Below are positions 23,016-36,800 of a stretch of 64,000 bases of DNA, piece by piece (the first letter of the stretch is position 1; each line of letters starts with the position of its first letter). The stretch is taken from the NCBI GenBank assembly GCA_018350325.1, contig JAEVLN010000016.1, forward strand, positions 1,612,044-1,676,043. The letters run 5' to 3'. Below the pieces are notes generated by a model, which worked only from the letters and a program-made list of their open reading frames with translations, was not told the DNA's origin and searched no databases. Position numbers and translations under genes: made by a program. This DNA comes from Globodera rostochiensis. Its lineage: Eukaryota; Nematoda; Chromadorea; Rhabditida; Heteroderidae.

Positions 23016-24410
23016 GTTGAATTCCCTTATCATTAAATTATGACATAGCCGTCGCATTTATTCAAAATGTGTGTTTTTTTAAAAGCCATTTATTTTGTTT
23101 ATTAAGAAGCATATTAAAAACAATTAAATTATTTACTTTTTTCGTTGGGTCTTTTACAACATATTTACTAAAATTAATAACAAAACATTTAATTTGTTCC
23201 TTAAAGCGTGCATTAATCATTATATAATAAAAAAGGAGTAGTCAGCAGTTGAGTTCAGGAATTTAGCCTCTTAGCGAAGATTTGTAATGCTTTTCAGCGC
23301 AATTTTTTTTGACAAATTGTATTTTTTAATCTGAATAAAATAAATTTTTACCTTTTTGAAATGCTACGCAGTCGATATTTAATAATAAAATGCGCTTGGA
23401 TTTTGATAAAACAATTTTCACTTATAAAATAATAATTTCTAAATTTCGTTTTGCTTCCATTCATCATCCGCTCTGTTCAATCTGTATGCGCCGTTACGAT
23501 AGGGTAAAAAATGTATGAATCGACAATTATTTAAAAATTTAAACTATAAATTTTAACTAACATAAATTAGTTAGGCGATATATTTTTCGGAATAAGATGT
23601 CATTCAAATACTTTATTTATGAAAAAACGTATTGGTAATTGATTTAGTGAGTTTAGTTTCATAAGAAATTTTAAAATTGTCTACTCATTTTGAAGGCCTA
23701 GATAAAATGTTGTTTCATAATTTTGTTGGTCTTTTTGAATTAATTATTTTTTAATTGCATATATTAACAGTTATGATGAATGAGCTGCTAAGGCATCGTA
23801 GCCAATATTTTAGTTTAAACTTTTTGTTAAAATTGACATTATTTTGTGGTGAAAATTTATATTAATATTTTTTACATTTTATTATTGAATTACTCTTGTC
23901 TCGATTTTTTGCATTAAATATTTTTGTTTTGTTATTTTCATTTATGATTTTGCCCGTGTTATTATTTTGATTTTTTTATTTATGTAAATTTTTGATATTT
24001 TTTAAATAATATTCGTTTACTTGAGATAAATTATTTATTTTATTAATGCCTCGAATATTTAGGTTATTATACTTTGTCGTCTTCTTGTTTATTTCCTTAA
24101 TTTTATGTGCATCTAAATATTTATTTTAATTAATTTTCTGAATTTATTTTTTTAGAATCATAATTATTTAAATTGATTTTAGATTAAAATTTTGTTTTTT
24201 ATCATTATTTAGCATATAACGCGACTAATGAATACCCTTTAAATGGTGTGTTTGTTTTTTATTTCTAAAAATATTTCACTATTAATTTTGAATAAACTTT
24301 CATAGAGTGTACAAAAATAATATTATTTATCTTCTCATCTCAATCACAAATATTGGGGGCCAACTTTTGCGTTCCGGCAATTTTACGAACTTTGACATAA
24401 AGATACGCAC

Positions 24411-24521
24411 TATTAATCGTTTGAATGGGATTTGCTTTCAGACTCATTTCATCTTTATGGCTTAAAAAATTATAACCTGAAGAGTAATGTTTTTATTATT
24501 AATAGACAGGACGCAAATTTC
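24411..24521 (+). repeat. Dispersed repeat, partner at 59237
   Basis: Shares ATTAATC..., TTGAATGG, ATTTGCTT, CAGACTCATT and, further on, CAGGACGCA with 59237-59377, same orientation. Confidence 0.7.
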
Positions 24522-26182
24522 TTAGGTTTGCAGGAGCTGCGTAGCGCTTACAATATACCGTACTTTATTTTAAACCTTGATGGAACAATGTTATATTTTT
24601 AAAATTTCTTGTATACAAATAACAAATTATTTAACTAGAATTTCCTTTTTAAATCTAAATATTTAATATAAGTTTGATTTATACAAGTGACTTAGCGATG
24701 TGTGATTAACAAAATTAATAGTTTCGGTCGCTTTGCTTTTGTAATAATTATACTAAAATTCAAGCTGCATAAATTAAAGTTGTGTAAAAACATTAAATTA
24801 AAATATAGTAAATAATGCAAACTAAATCTTGTATTTTTGAAAATTTGTTAAAATAAACAACTAAAAAATTGTTTACACAACACTTAAGATTTTCTAACAA
24901 ACATAAGGGTTAATCACAGAAACATAGTTAGATAATGAAAGGTATCAAAGACTGTAAAGACCGTTGGCTGACTCTCCACTCACTTTTGTCCTCCTGCTCC
25001 AAAATAATTGTTCATCGCATTTATTTAATTAACTTTTATAATATCATTATATTTTTTTGAAAATTTTTTATTTCAATGTGTATATGGTCTTTTTATTCCA
25101 TTAGTTGAGTATAATTAATTACAAAAAAGTCCGAACTTCGCCATGTCATCTTCACAGCCAGGGTTGAGCCACAAAACATAGTTTTAAAACAAATAACGAG
25201 TAAGTCTTTTTGTATATAAATTATAAATTATTTCTTTGAATAATTTTAATTAATTCTTTTATAATAAGTTTTTATATCCCATAATTTTTTACAACTAAAT
25301 TATTTGTATAAAAATAGATTAGTACCATTTAGATTTTAATTGCATTTTTATTAAGCGAAAATAACTTTTTATTATATATGCTTCTGATTATATGCTCCAT
25401 ATACTGCACACACTCTTCCTCCGATCCTCTCAAGCGGTTTGCATTAAGTTTTTTTTGTTTTAACAAATGAACAAAGTGTAGTTTTTAGGTATGATTTTCA
25501 TAAATAAAAGTTGAGGCTATAATTAATAATGTCGACTTTTTTTTGTTGTTTTTATTTAAAACCATGATTATATCTTTATTTAACATAGTATTTTTGCATT
25601 TTTAATTATCATGACTTTTCAGCTATTGTCCTTTTTATATTATTTACAATGTTAATATTTTTATTAAATTCAATTTTTTTGTTATTATCAATATCTGTGA
25701 TTGGCGAATAACATTTAAAATTGTTTTTTATATTCTTTTTTGAATATATAATCACTTTTAAATTATTAGAATATTGTTATTATTATTTTTCTAACTGTTT
25801 AATATTTTCTTCAGCAATATTTACAAGATTTAGTTACAGTTTTTAACTGAGATTTTTGAATATTTATGATTATTAAAATTTTTAGATTAAATTAATTTTA
25901 ATGTACTTTAGAGTTGCCGTGAAGCGTTATCTTTTATAAAATGTTTCCAAATAAAACCATGTTGTAATTTAATTTTATATATTACAAATAATGTTTTAGA
26001 CTCTTTGAGGATATTTGGCCAAAAGCTCCACATTCTTAAGTATTTTCAATAATTTTTTTGATATCCTTTCTTTGACATTTATAATTGTTTTTCAACGTCG
26101 TTCACGGCATAAGAGGATGAAAATTCAAGCCGGGTTTTTTAACAATTCGCTAACGTTACATTTTTAGAAGCAATAATAATAC

Positions 26183-26290
26183 CAGGGGTATGTATCGTAT
26201 CTATCGTAATCGTAAATATCGTATTTAGAGCCATATCGTATCGTATTACTAAAAATCATGTAATTTTTGACTTGACTTCTGATACGTACA
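26183..26290 (+). mobile_element. TATCGTA-word element end
   Basis: Begins CAGGGGTATGTATCG and continues with irregular repeats of TATCGTA/ATCGTAT to about 26250. The CAGGGGTA start is a typical hAT-like terminus. No inverted right end was found, so only one end is preserved. Confidence 0.45.
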
Positions 26291-26299
26291 TAAAAAAAT

Positions 26300-28835
26300 C
26301 TTTTATATTAATTAAATCAAATTTTTAAAAATTTTATTTGGTTTGATTACGTAAAATGATAAAATAGTTGTGTTAAATACATTTAATAATTTTTATTTAG
26401 TTTTAATGTTCAGAAATAAATCCTTTTGTTAGTGATGTTCTGTTAGTTGAAACTTCGTTTATTAATTAACTTTATAGAAAAATTGATCTCATGAAGAGCG
26501 CGCTTCGTAGATTGGTGGCTCGGCATTGTAATTAATTGAGCGGTAATTGAAAAGAAAATAAAATTAAATAATTTGACAATTATTTATTAAATATAAAATT
26601 GAAATTTTTCAGAACTTGTCAATATATCTCGTACGACATTCGTTCTTTTTATATTTTATTATTTTATTTTGTCAAAAAATAACAAACAAAAAGTTCCTGT
26701 TACTTATCATGTTTATGAGAAACTTTATTATTTTGAAATATCTTTTATTTATTAACCAAAATTTGAAAAAATGGAGTAAAATATTAAAACATTTCGTCAA
26801 AATTTATTACTCTTTTTATAGATAATTATCTTTTTCATATAATATTAGTATAAATTCTATTAATAAACAAAGAATTTTATATAAACCAAATAATTATTAA
26901 CTTAAGTTAAATTAACTTTTTTATTTAAATTTTATATGCTTTATATTTTGTTGAAAATTTCTCCATTCGTACAAACCATATGCCGAACATGATGAAGGCA
27001 TGGCCCGTCTCGTGACCAGTAATCCTCGCTTTGTTGTATTAAATAAAACGATGTTCTTAATATTCTAAAAAATATATTCTTTAAAATGACAATTTATTAA
27101 ACAGTAAAAAATCGAAGAAAGTTAATTTTTTTATTAAAATGTGTTTTATCTTTATTTGGTAAAATTATTTATTAATTTCTAGCAAAATCAATTTGGGTTC
27201 AATCGTTTTTTTCTGTTTGATAGATTATTTTTAAATGTTTATTAACAATTAACATAACAATCATTTTTTTGAAATGAATAAAGGTAAATCCATGTTATTT
27301 TTTTATTATTAATTGGATTTAATGCAATATTTTTGGTGAGATTTGTATTTAATATTTAATAATTTTCATAATAAAATGGAATCAAGTTCATTTTTAGGTG
27401 CATTTTGTTGATAATTAAAAATTTATTGACAACTTTTTTATAATAATTTTTACCATCTAAAATGCAAAGTATTAAAAGTAATTAATTTATGTAATAAAAA
27501 TCATAAAATCAAAATCAAAATTTTACTTCCGCTAGATTTTGTTTATAGAGTTTGATTATTACATAAATATGATTATATCGTTTACTAATCTTCTCCATCG
27601 GGTAATAATCGCTTTAGACATAAATTAAGTTAAACTAGTTTATTGATATTTTGAAAATTTATTTACATTATATAATCCTTAATTATCATTGAATTTTTAA
27701 GTTCGTGGCCACTGGTTGGGGTTTTCTTTATTATTCATAAAGAGTATAAAATATTGTTATCTTTACATCTTTTATTAAAATGAATCGAGTTTTTGTTAAA
27801 ATTACGGACCCTTTCATTATAATGCCATATTTAATTCTAATTAACTAAGCTCCATTTCGCTTAATTGTTTGTCTCTTTTTTTAACATTTAAATTAAATTT
27901 TTATTTGTAATGAACTTGTTAATTGATATTTTACAAAAAATTATTATAAACCATAATTATAACTAAAACTTCGAAAAATTACCATAAACTTTGCTAACCC
28001 AAAAACGTCAGACTCTGCTTAGAATACAAGCCTTATCTTGGCTATGGTTTGACATAGAGATGAAATATTAATGAATAAAAAATTGGCCAGATTTATTAAT
28101 TTATATGCAAATAGAATAATTTAACTAATTTTAGAAAAATAAAATAAAAACTCGAATAAACTAATATCAAATTAAATTAATAAAAATGTTGTTAATTTTT
28201 TTATTATAAAAATCCAAAAACAGTTAAATCTAATCGAGAATTAGGCCTTATATGATCTTTCTGTGTCTCAAATCCTTATGCGAAGATTTAAACTATAACG
28301 AAAAATAATAATAAAAATTAGAATACCATACAATTTCTCAATATATAACTTAAAGCTTTAAACAGACCAAAACAACACCCTTTTTGAAATCAGCATTCCA
28401 CAATTTGTTGGATTTTGCAACATGCTCAAAAGACTGGATAGATCGAAATTAAATTAATTTAATGAATGAAACTCTTTCAATTTGCAGTTTTTTTAAAACA
28501 AATCGTGTTCAGCAAAAGTTGATAAAAATACAATATAATATTATTAAGTGAATACTCGCGGAGACTCGAAAAAGGTAAATCTTTTCAACCGTACGATTAA
28601 TGTGGCAGAGATACTGAAAAAACCCACTAAATCATAAATTGAAATATTTGATTATTTATGCATTAAAAAATCACAAAATGTCATTCCTGTATTGACTTTA
28701 CACAGAAATAATGATCAAATTATATGTCTTAAAGATTTGATTATTATCCAAATTTATCAGTTTTGGATTAATTAAAAATTCGGAAATATAAAATAAACAT
28801 TTAATTATATTAAAAAAATTCTAACTTAAAAGGTT
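26300..28835. other. AT-rich stretch, skew switch near 27.95 kb
   Basis: T-rich to about 27.95 kb, then A-rich. GC-richer islands occur at 26490-26530 and 26970-27030 and, on the A-rich side, at 28008-28060, 28380-28450 and 28555-28630. None has convincing borders on both sides. The 69-codon frame at 26616 (+) is AT-rich and unremarkable. Confidence 0.45.
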
Positions 28836-30202
28836 GGAAATGATTATTCTAACCGTCTGACTCTCTCTTTTTAGCACACTATTTTTTCAAAAAATAAAAT
28901 TTTCAGAAATTAAAATAAAATAATTTTTAGATGGGGTGCGTTGATGACCAAATTACTCTAACCGTTTGACTCTTTCTTTTTAGCACACTATTTCTTCAAA
29001 AAATAAAATGTTCAAAAAAGTAACTAAAAAATTATTAGATGGGGTGCGTTGATGACCAAATTACTCTAACCGTCTGACTCTCTCTTTTTAGCACACTATT
29101 TTTTCAAAAAATAAAATTTTCAGAAATTAAAATAAAATAATTTTTAGATGGGGTGCGTTGATGACCAAATTACTCTAACCGTTTGACTCTTTCTTTTTAG
29201 CACACTATTTCTTCAAAAAATAAAATGTTCAAAAAAGTAACTAAAAAATTATTAGATGGGGTGCGTTGATGACCAAATTACTCTAACCGTCTGACTCTCT
29301 CTTTTTAGCACACTATTTCTTCAAAAAATAAAATGTTCAAAAAAGTAACTAAAAAATTATTAGATGGGGTGCGTTGATGTCCAAATTACTCTAACCGTCT
29401 GACTCTCTCTTTTTAGCACAATATTTCTTCAAAAAATAAAATGTTCAAAAAAGTAACTAAAAAATTATTAGATGGGGTGCGTTGATGACCAAATTACTCT
29501 AACCGTCTGACTCTCTCTTTTTAGCACACTATTTCTTCAAAAAATAAAATGTTCAAAAAAGTAACTAAAAAATTATTTGATGGGGTGCGTTGATGACCAA
29601 ATTACTCTAACCGTCTGACTCTCTCTTTTTAGCACACTATTTCTTCAAAAAATAAAATGTTCAAAAAAGTAACTAAAAAATTATTTGATGGGGTGCGTTG
29701 ATGACCAAATTACTCTAACCGTCTGACTCTCTCTTTTTAGCACACTATTTCTTCAAAAAATAAAATGTTCAAAAAAGTAACTAAAAAATTATTTGATGGG
29801 GTGCGTTGATGACCAAATTACTCTAACCGTCTGACTCTCTCTTTTTAGCACACTATTTCTTCAAAAAATAAAATGTTCAAAAAAGTAACTAAAAAATTAT
29901 TAGATGGGGTGTGTTGATGATCTAACCATCTGACTCTCTCTTTTTAGCACACTATTTCTTCAAAAAATAAAATGTTCAAAAAAGTAACTAAAAAATTATT
30001 AGATGGGGTGCGTTGATCACCAAATTACTCTAACCGTCTGACTCTCTCTTTTAGCACACTATTTCTTCAAAAAATAAAATGTTCAAAAAGTAACTAAAAA
30101 ATTATTAGATGGGGTGCGTTGATCACCAAATTACTCTAACCGTCTGACGCTCTCTTTTTAGCACACTATTTCTTCAAAAAATAAAATGTTAAAAAAAGTA
30201 AC
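28836..30202 (+). repeat. 108-bp tandem array, about 12-13 units
   Basis: GATGGGGTGCGTTGATGACC starts at 28930, 29038, 29147, 29255, 29363, 29471, 29579, 29687, 29795, 29903 (variant), 30002 and 30108, giving a period of 108 bp. Exceptions are one 99-bp unit that lost 9 bases and one 106-bp unit. The first four units alternate between two types (A-B-A-B), forming a 217-bp dimer repeated twice; the rest are near-identical B-like units. Each unit has CTAAC, a CT-rich run and TTTTTAGCACAC. The same unit recurs at 46.7, 54.5 and 61.8-62.1 kb. Confidence 0.97.
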
Positions 30203-30499
30203 CGATCATATAAACCGTTAAGAATTTATAGAGTGAAAAGAACGAAAAACTAAGTTTTTTTTGGTAATTTTCGAGTATAACTTTTTTGAAAGGGATTTAA
30301 TCACCTCGTTGATTTGATCACAAAATCTACACAACTAAAGCTTTTGATTGATACTAAATTTGTTTAGGTTGATTGGTTCAAAGAAAAGTTATTGTACTTC
30401 AAACGTCTCTGGCGCCCAGTTGTGAGCGCCCAGTTGAACGACTCCCAGAATGCAGCACGAAAATATGCAATTTGGCATAATGCTTGTACAAATATTTGA

Positions 30500-30712
30500 A
30501 TTGGTAACGAATATCTTTGGACCGAACCGGAACCTTTCGGTCCGACCAAACCGGACCAAAGAACCGAACCGAAATTTTCGGTCCGACCGTCCGGACCGAA
30601 GAACCGAACCGAAATTTTCGGTCCGACCGAACCGAACCGGAGAACCGAACCGAAAAAATCCCGGTTCTACGGTCCGGTTCGGTTCGGTTCGGTTTGGAAC
30701 TGCCAACCCTAA
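30500..30712 (+). mobile_element. GAACCG-word element
   Basis: Dense repeats of GAACCGAACC and its complement GGTTCGGTTC with interspersed GGTCCGACC. The right edge, read in reverse, is TTAGGGTTGGCAGTTCC, resembling hAT-like ends. Arginine/asparagine-rich open frames on both strands here are produced by the words. Confidence 0.55.
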
Positions 30713-30839
30713 GCAAAATGTGTTTGTTTGTTGACTCAAAAAGGGCGAAGAGTGTAATTGATGAAAAATTGACGCCACACAAAGTGCACCCTCGTGCTGA
30801 ACAAAACGTAAGAATTTTTACCTTAGATTAAATTTATTT

Positions 30840-33800
30840 ATATTATTAATTGATTAAAATGGTTTCGCTTGTTGTTATATGCTCACAATATTTGTACCTT
30901 TATTTGATTCAACATCCTTTAGTTGCTCCGCACAATCTTGCTGTTGTTGTTTTAAAACAAAAAAAAGATTCTATTATTTTATATAATTGTTCTTGTGTAT
31001 GAAAATTAAGTCATTTTTTAATTTTTGTTCTTGTTAGTAACAAACTAGAGAAGCAGCATTATTCAAGTAAATTAATATTAAATTAAAAAGTCTATTATAA
31101 CTATAGAATAAAATGATTATTCAGATATTGTCGATAAACTCTTTTCTGAGGAACCATCATTTACACAGCCTTATCGAACTGAAAGGATGCAACCGAGGCG
31201 TCGTGAAAACATTTTTAAATCAAATATTCTATATAAATATCGGATTTTATATTATTAAAAATAAACATAAAGAAAAATTTTTGTGTAGTTTATTCAATTA
31301 AACCAAAACTTTTGTAATATTTTATAAATGAATTTATAACATTATATTACATTAAAAATTTGTAAAAAAAGTGAACTAAAAAAATATTTTGTGAAAATTT
31401 TATTGAAAAACTGTAAAAAAGAATACGGGCAATCATTTTGTGACACTTCCCGGAAGATAAACAAGAATAAGTAATGTTCTTTTTATGCAACTATGATACA
31501 TTTCATTAGCCAAGCGCACGAGTCGAGGCGTACGCTGCTACAATCTCCGACGATTCAGTCCCGAGCATCAAGAAAGATTTATTTAAAATAAAATAAAAAA
31601 AGACTCGAACTATCACTCGAAGAACATAAAGTTTCAAATTAATAGAAATAACTGCTTAAATGCTATTCTCTTAAACAAGGACCAAAAATAATAAAATATA
31701 TTTGTCTGTACGATTTAAATTTATTAATAATAATTTTGTCAACCAAAAGCATCAAGTTGTTGAAATCTAAGTAACCTTAAAATGAACCAAATTTACATTT
31801 ACAAACCCGTTAATATTAAATTTAACATTGATTTTAACACTCGCAAATAATCGGTTCCAGTTAATTTTACAAACATATGTGATAACTCGTGAAAAAAACA
31901 ATTATTTAAAAAATAAGATTGTCATTAAAAATCAATTGCTACTCATGCAGCATGTTTTGCCAAAGAAAGCTTAAAATAAACAAAAAAACAATTTTTATTT
32001 ATTTGTATTTTATTGGAAGACTAAATCTTGAATTAAGAATATTTTATTTAGAATTTTTGATTTCAAATCAGAAGGAGTTTGAGTTGAATTTATTACATAA
32101 ATTAGAAAACAAAAAATTTCTAAAATCAAAGAAAAAAGAGGGTTATATGGTTACATGGAAACTAATAAATTGAACATTGGGCATGTATCTGATAAGGGAA
32201 AAATTTAAATTTAAACATTTCAAAAAACAGACTTATAAAATAACTATTGCGGTATAAAAATCATTAAATAAAGAAAAAAACATGCACATATAAAAATGAT
32301 TTAACTACCTATGAAGTTTTTTGTCCAAAAGTTTTGTTTGTAGAATAAAAAAACATAAAACCACTAAAAACCGTAAATAATTAAAAAAGAAAATATTTCA
32401 AAATTTATGAATTCGCGGCCCATGTCAATTTGTGAAAGAGGTTTCTAGACATGAAGTTATCCAGGTGCTTGGAAAACCTAACCCCCAAACTAAAAAAGTT
32501 TACTACAATATGTTCCATAACGAACGGTAACAACCCATAAAAATTATTTTAAAGGTAAATAAAGTCAACAATTTAAAAATATAAGTAATATTAATCAAAC
32601 CATGATTTTAAATAATCGACAAATTTTAATTAGTCTTACGTTGCTAATCACTTTAAATTCTAATGATTAAAAAAAGATTTTTTGCTTACGATAGTGGACT
32701 ATTACACAGTCCGACTAATTATTTCTTATTTTGAAAATAAGATTTTAACAAGATTTAAATGAGAGCTATTTACAAAGAACAACGCTCAGCACTACAAACT
32801 CTGACAATACGCTCGCAAATAAACACAAAATATAAAGAAAAATAAAAATTCATATAAATATTTATTCTATTCGATTTACCATTAAAGTCCTGCACATATT
32901 TGTATTAAACAATTCATTGAGATTCAAAAAAATTGCTGTTGCAAATCGAAATTTTATATTGTGCTTTCCCGGTTTTTGCAGATCTTTTGGGTTTGATTTT
33001 CTAATTTACTTCTAGATATCTCTTAGGAAATACTTTTATACGTATTAAGTTTATCTTTAAAATTGATGCATGCATGTTATCGGAGCCTAAATTCCTTTCA
33101 TAGTATTAAAATAAAATAAATATCTATAACCATACTGAAGAAGATTTAATCATAATTTTTAGTCAATTTTATTGTTTCACTCTCTATTTCTTTTTTGTTT
33201 TCGCATTTGTCCTACAAAAACTATCATTGATTTTGCAATGCCCATATTTAATCATTTTTACATTAAACTATAAAAAGATTTTAATAGTTAAAATACTTGC
33301 TTTCTGGGCCCTATTTATAATTATTGTTAGGTAAAATAATTTTGATGGTAAATTAAACACTCAAATGATTAGATTTAAGTAAAATTTTGTATAGAACCAA
33401 AAAGGATAAATTCAACGTCCTGATTAGCTCCTGCTATGTTCCCGTGTAAACTGCCCTATTCTTTTAGATTTCACAATTTTTAATGCTATTTCAATTTTAA
33501 AATGACTTTTTATGTCGCTATTGCGTTTAATTAATTTTATTTATTATTATGGGTTTGAATTGCGTTAGCATTTTTTAAAATTGGGCTTGAATTATATCGT
33601 TTTTATGTTAATTTTGTTCCAAAATTTCTATCATATACCTCCTATTTTTTAAAGTAAGTTAATTAGTTTAAGAACGTAAAACTCTCTTATAATAATACTA
33701 TTCTACATTAGCATTCAAAAATTTATAATGTAAAAACAGTTACAAAAAGCTGAATTGCAGATTAATCGAGTTATAATAATTTCAACATATGTGTTCGGTA

Positions 33801-36800
33801 TACTTTGAAAACAAAAGTTGAAAAATGTAAACAATTTACAAATTGCGTTTTGAGTTTCCTATAATCATTTTAAACAAATGTTAGTAAATTGCATTAGTAA
33901 GGAAAATACCAACAATATTTTTAGAATAATTCTAAAATCATTTAATTAAAATTTACAGAAACCTAAAAAAAAGTTTTAACTTTTAAACCTTCATGTGGCC
34001 TTAAAAAATAATATTATAAACGAGGCGAGTGGATCTCAGGGGCAGAAATTGCGTGCCGCAAGCGATTTAAAAAGCAAAAAGCGATTAAATTTATTAAAAA
34101 TTTCATAATGTAGCTTTGATATGCCAGCTTGTAAAGGAAATTTATAAATATATTGATAAAAGGTTTACACATTTTACTCAATATACAAACAGCCTTTGAC
34201 TAACCTCATTAAAAAATGATAAAATGGTCACAAAGAAGGACAATAAAAAGTAATAAAAATCATAAAATCTTCAGCGACTTTTAATTTAAAAAGTATTCTA
34301 CAATTGGTTCAATAGAAATCACTCAAGACGTTGACTTCTTGAACAGCTAAGAAAATGATGCCAAAGAGAGTTTCGAAATACCTGCGCAAGGCCTTTGATT
34401 TGCCTCTGATATTAAATAAAATTAAATAAATTTATACAAACAAATTGATATTTGGAGGCTAAAAGAAGAAGAATCCAATTATGAAGTAAAGCAAAATTTC
34501 AAACTAAATATATTTTAAAATTTTGTAATATTATTAATTAATTGCGCTTTTAAACAAATTCTAACGATTATGCGGCAAATTCCCAATTTTGTAACCCGAA
34601 AATATGCGCAAATTAAATTTGTAACTAGAGAAAAATTGTAAATAACGTATCAAAAATCGGAATAAAATTACAAAATATCATTATCCAATCTTATTCTCCA
34701 AAAACCCCAAAAATCTCAGCAAATTTAATGCATCATAAAATTTTATACTTACATAGTTTGCTAACCAAACCAAGACAGAGATCTCTCGATTTGTTTGAGA
34801 CCCGTCACCTCAATCAACCTTGTAGAAGAAGTCGGAACTCTCCTTTCGAGGCTGGATATGGAAGACTTGCCAGCTCAGGAATCCGATTTTTCTTATAAAT
34901 TAACATAGCATAAAAAACAAAATAAATGATAAGCAAAGGATTCAGCTCTTTCCATGTTAATATTACACCACGCATAAATATTAAGCGCTTTCCGTAACAT
35001 AATATAGAAAACATTAAAGTTTACAATAAAATTTGTAATTGGCATTTAAAGAAATAAATAAATATAGTAAATAACATTTATCAATATTTTGCTATTTTCT
35101 TCGTCATTTTAAACAAAAGTTCATTTATCAAAATAATTTTTGACTGATTTGTTTAGCAGAAAAATTTAACATAACCAATTATTAAAAGTAATCCAAAATA
35201 GCAAGTATTAAATATCATAAAATGCTCAAAATTCAGATATACCGATGGATGAACAGACCGATGATGACTCAACAGCAGATAGACACGCATTAAAAAGTTG
35301 GCGTATTATTGGGTTAAAAATATTAAAATTAAATATTAATTTGATAAAATAACCTTATAACCATATACTGCAGCTTAGAACATTAACTAATGCATAAACC
35401 TGGTTTTTATAAAATAACGAAATAATTTTTGGTTTTAAATAATAGACTATTTTAAACAAAATTTACACCAAAAAGCAAAACAAGCCACTACAAATATTTT
35501 ATTGTCTAAGAACGACGCAAAGATCTTTAATAACATTGTGCTGGTCCAACAGCGGCGTGTCTATCGAGATCGTTAATTGTTTTATATTATTGAATTTTAC
35601 TCAGATAAATAGATTTAATATTTATATTTTATCTTATTTTGTTGTTTTTGTTTATATTTAGTTAATGATGAAATATCCCACTTAAAAATGGTTAAAGTAT
35701 TTATTAATAGCCTTTTTATTTTAGCAGCCAATGTCGTGCGTTACTTTTTTTAGAACAGTTTTGTCAAGTTTGTCAAAAATTATTTTAATTGCGTAGTCAA
35801 AAGATATTAATACTGTATTAGTTTTTAAATTAATTAGCCGCTTTAAAAAAATATTTGGTATGCTCTAAGCCAATGAATAAAACAATGTTTACAGTTATTT
35901 CAAAATATATGAACGGAAATAAAAATATGAAAGAAAACAAACTATGGGAATAAGTTATATTTTAATAAAAAGTTAAGTATTATTGCCACATTAAAGCTGT
36001 AAATGAATTATCAAAAAACTCAAATAAAATCAATCTTTGAAATTTTGGATGGAACATTGGCAAACGCAACTTAATCGCAGTCTGATCTTGTTGATCATAA
36101 AAATAAAACTTGCTTTTGGCAATGAAATTCATTAATTAATTTACATTTATAAAATTGGTCTAATGAAAAAACTAAAATAAATTTTAGAAAGAACTAAAAA
36201 GCAACATTCATAGATTTTTTTCAATGTTGTTCCGCCTTTTTAAAGGCTTTGGTTATTTTTTATTGAATTTTTAAACGGTTCGCACTATTAGAAATTATTT
36301 TAAATTTTGTTTGAAAAATTTGTAAATCAAAAAAAAGTTTTACTATAAAAAATAATATTAATATTTGAAAACGGATTAGTAATGTTCACCAAAATTACCA
36401 AAATGCATCTCTACAAAAAAATTTACCCTTATTAAATAATTTTAGAAATTAAAAATATAAATTATAATTTGTAAGAAAAAAACATTAAAATAGCCTAGAA
36501 TAGTTTATGAAAAAATGACATGTCCACAGGTTTGATGATGTTAAGGACTAAATTAAAGCAATTCGCAATTGAAAAATAATAGCTTTAATAATATCTAAAA
36601 TCACCAAAGTGGACGATTCTTGACTACCATGAGTTTGGGTACCTAAACCATAATATCATAATCTTAACTCAAGAAAAAAAGACTAATAAAAAATAAAAAA
36701 TAAAAAATTAACGAAATGTAACATAATAAGATCAAATATAAATTAAGAATAACAATGCAAGCAGTGAAAAGTAAATTTAACAAACAAATGATATTTCAAT

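Larger units (their letters stand above)
19920..26180. other. T-rich stretch with scattered islands
   Basis: No complete gene. GC-richer islands occur near 20755-20840, 21120-21180, 21535-21610, 22920-23030, 23455-23510, 24340-24410, 24955-25020, 25130-25170 and 25390-25440. The two with the best coding appearance are listed separately. The island at 20757-20796 has TTGTATTTTAG| before it and |GTACGT after it, with one frame open for 12 codons, too short to call. Confidence 0.45.

Noticed and set aside
26970..27030. HETGH metalloprotease-like motif on the minus strand
   Set aside because: All three minus-strand frames are open over this short island and no neighbouring peptidase motif was seen; five residues are not evidence.
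28836..30202. CRISPR array
   Set aside because: The whole 108-bp unit is repeated without unique spacers, in a eukaryotic context.
30389..30831. Overlapping open frames of 94-129 codons on both strands
   Set aside because: Produced by GAACCG repeats; peptides are periodic Asn-Arg-Thr-Glu or Arg-Phe-Gly-Ser patterns.
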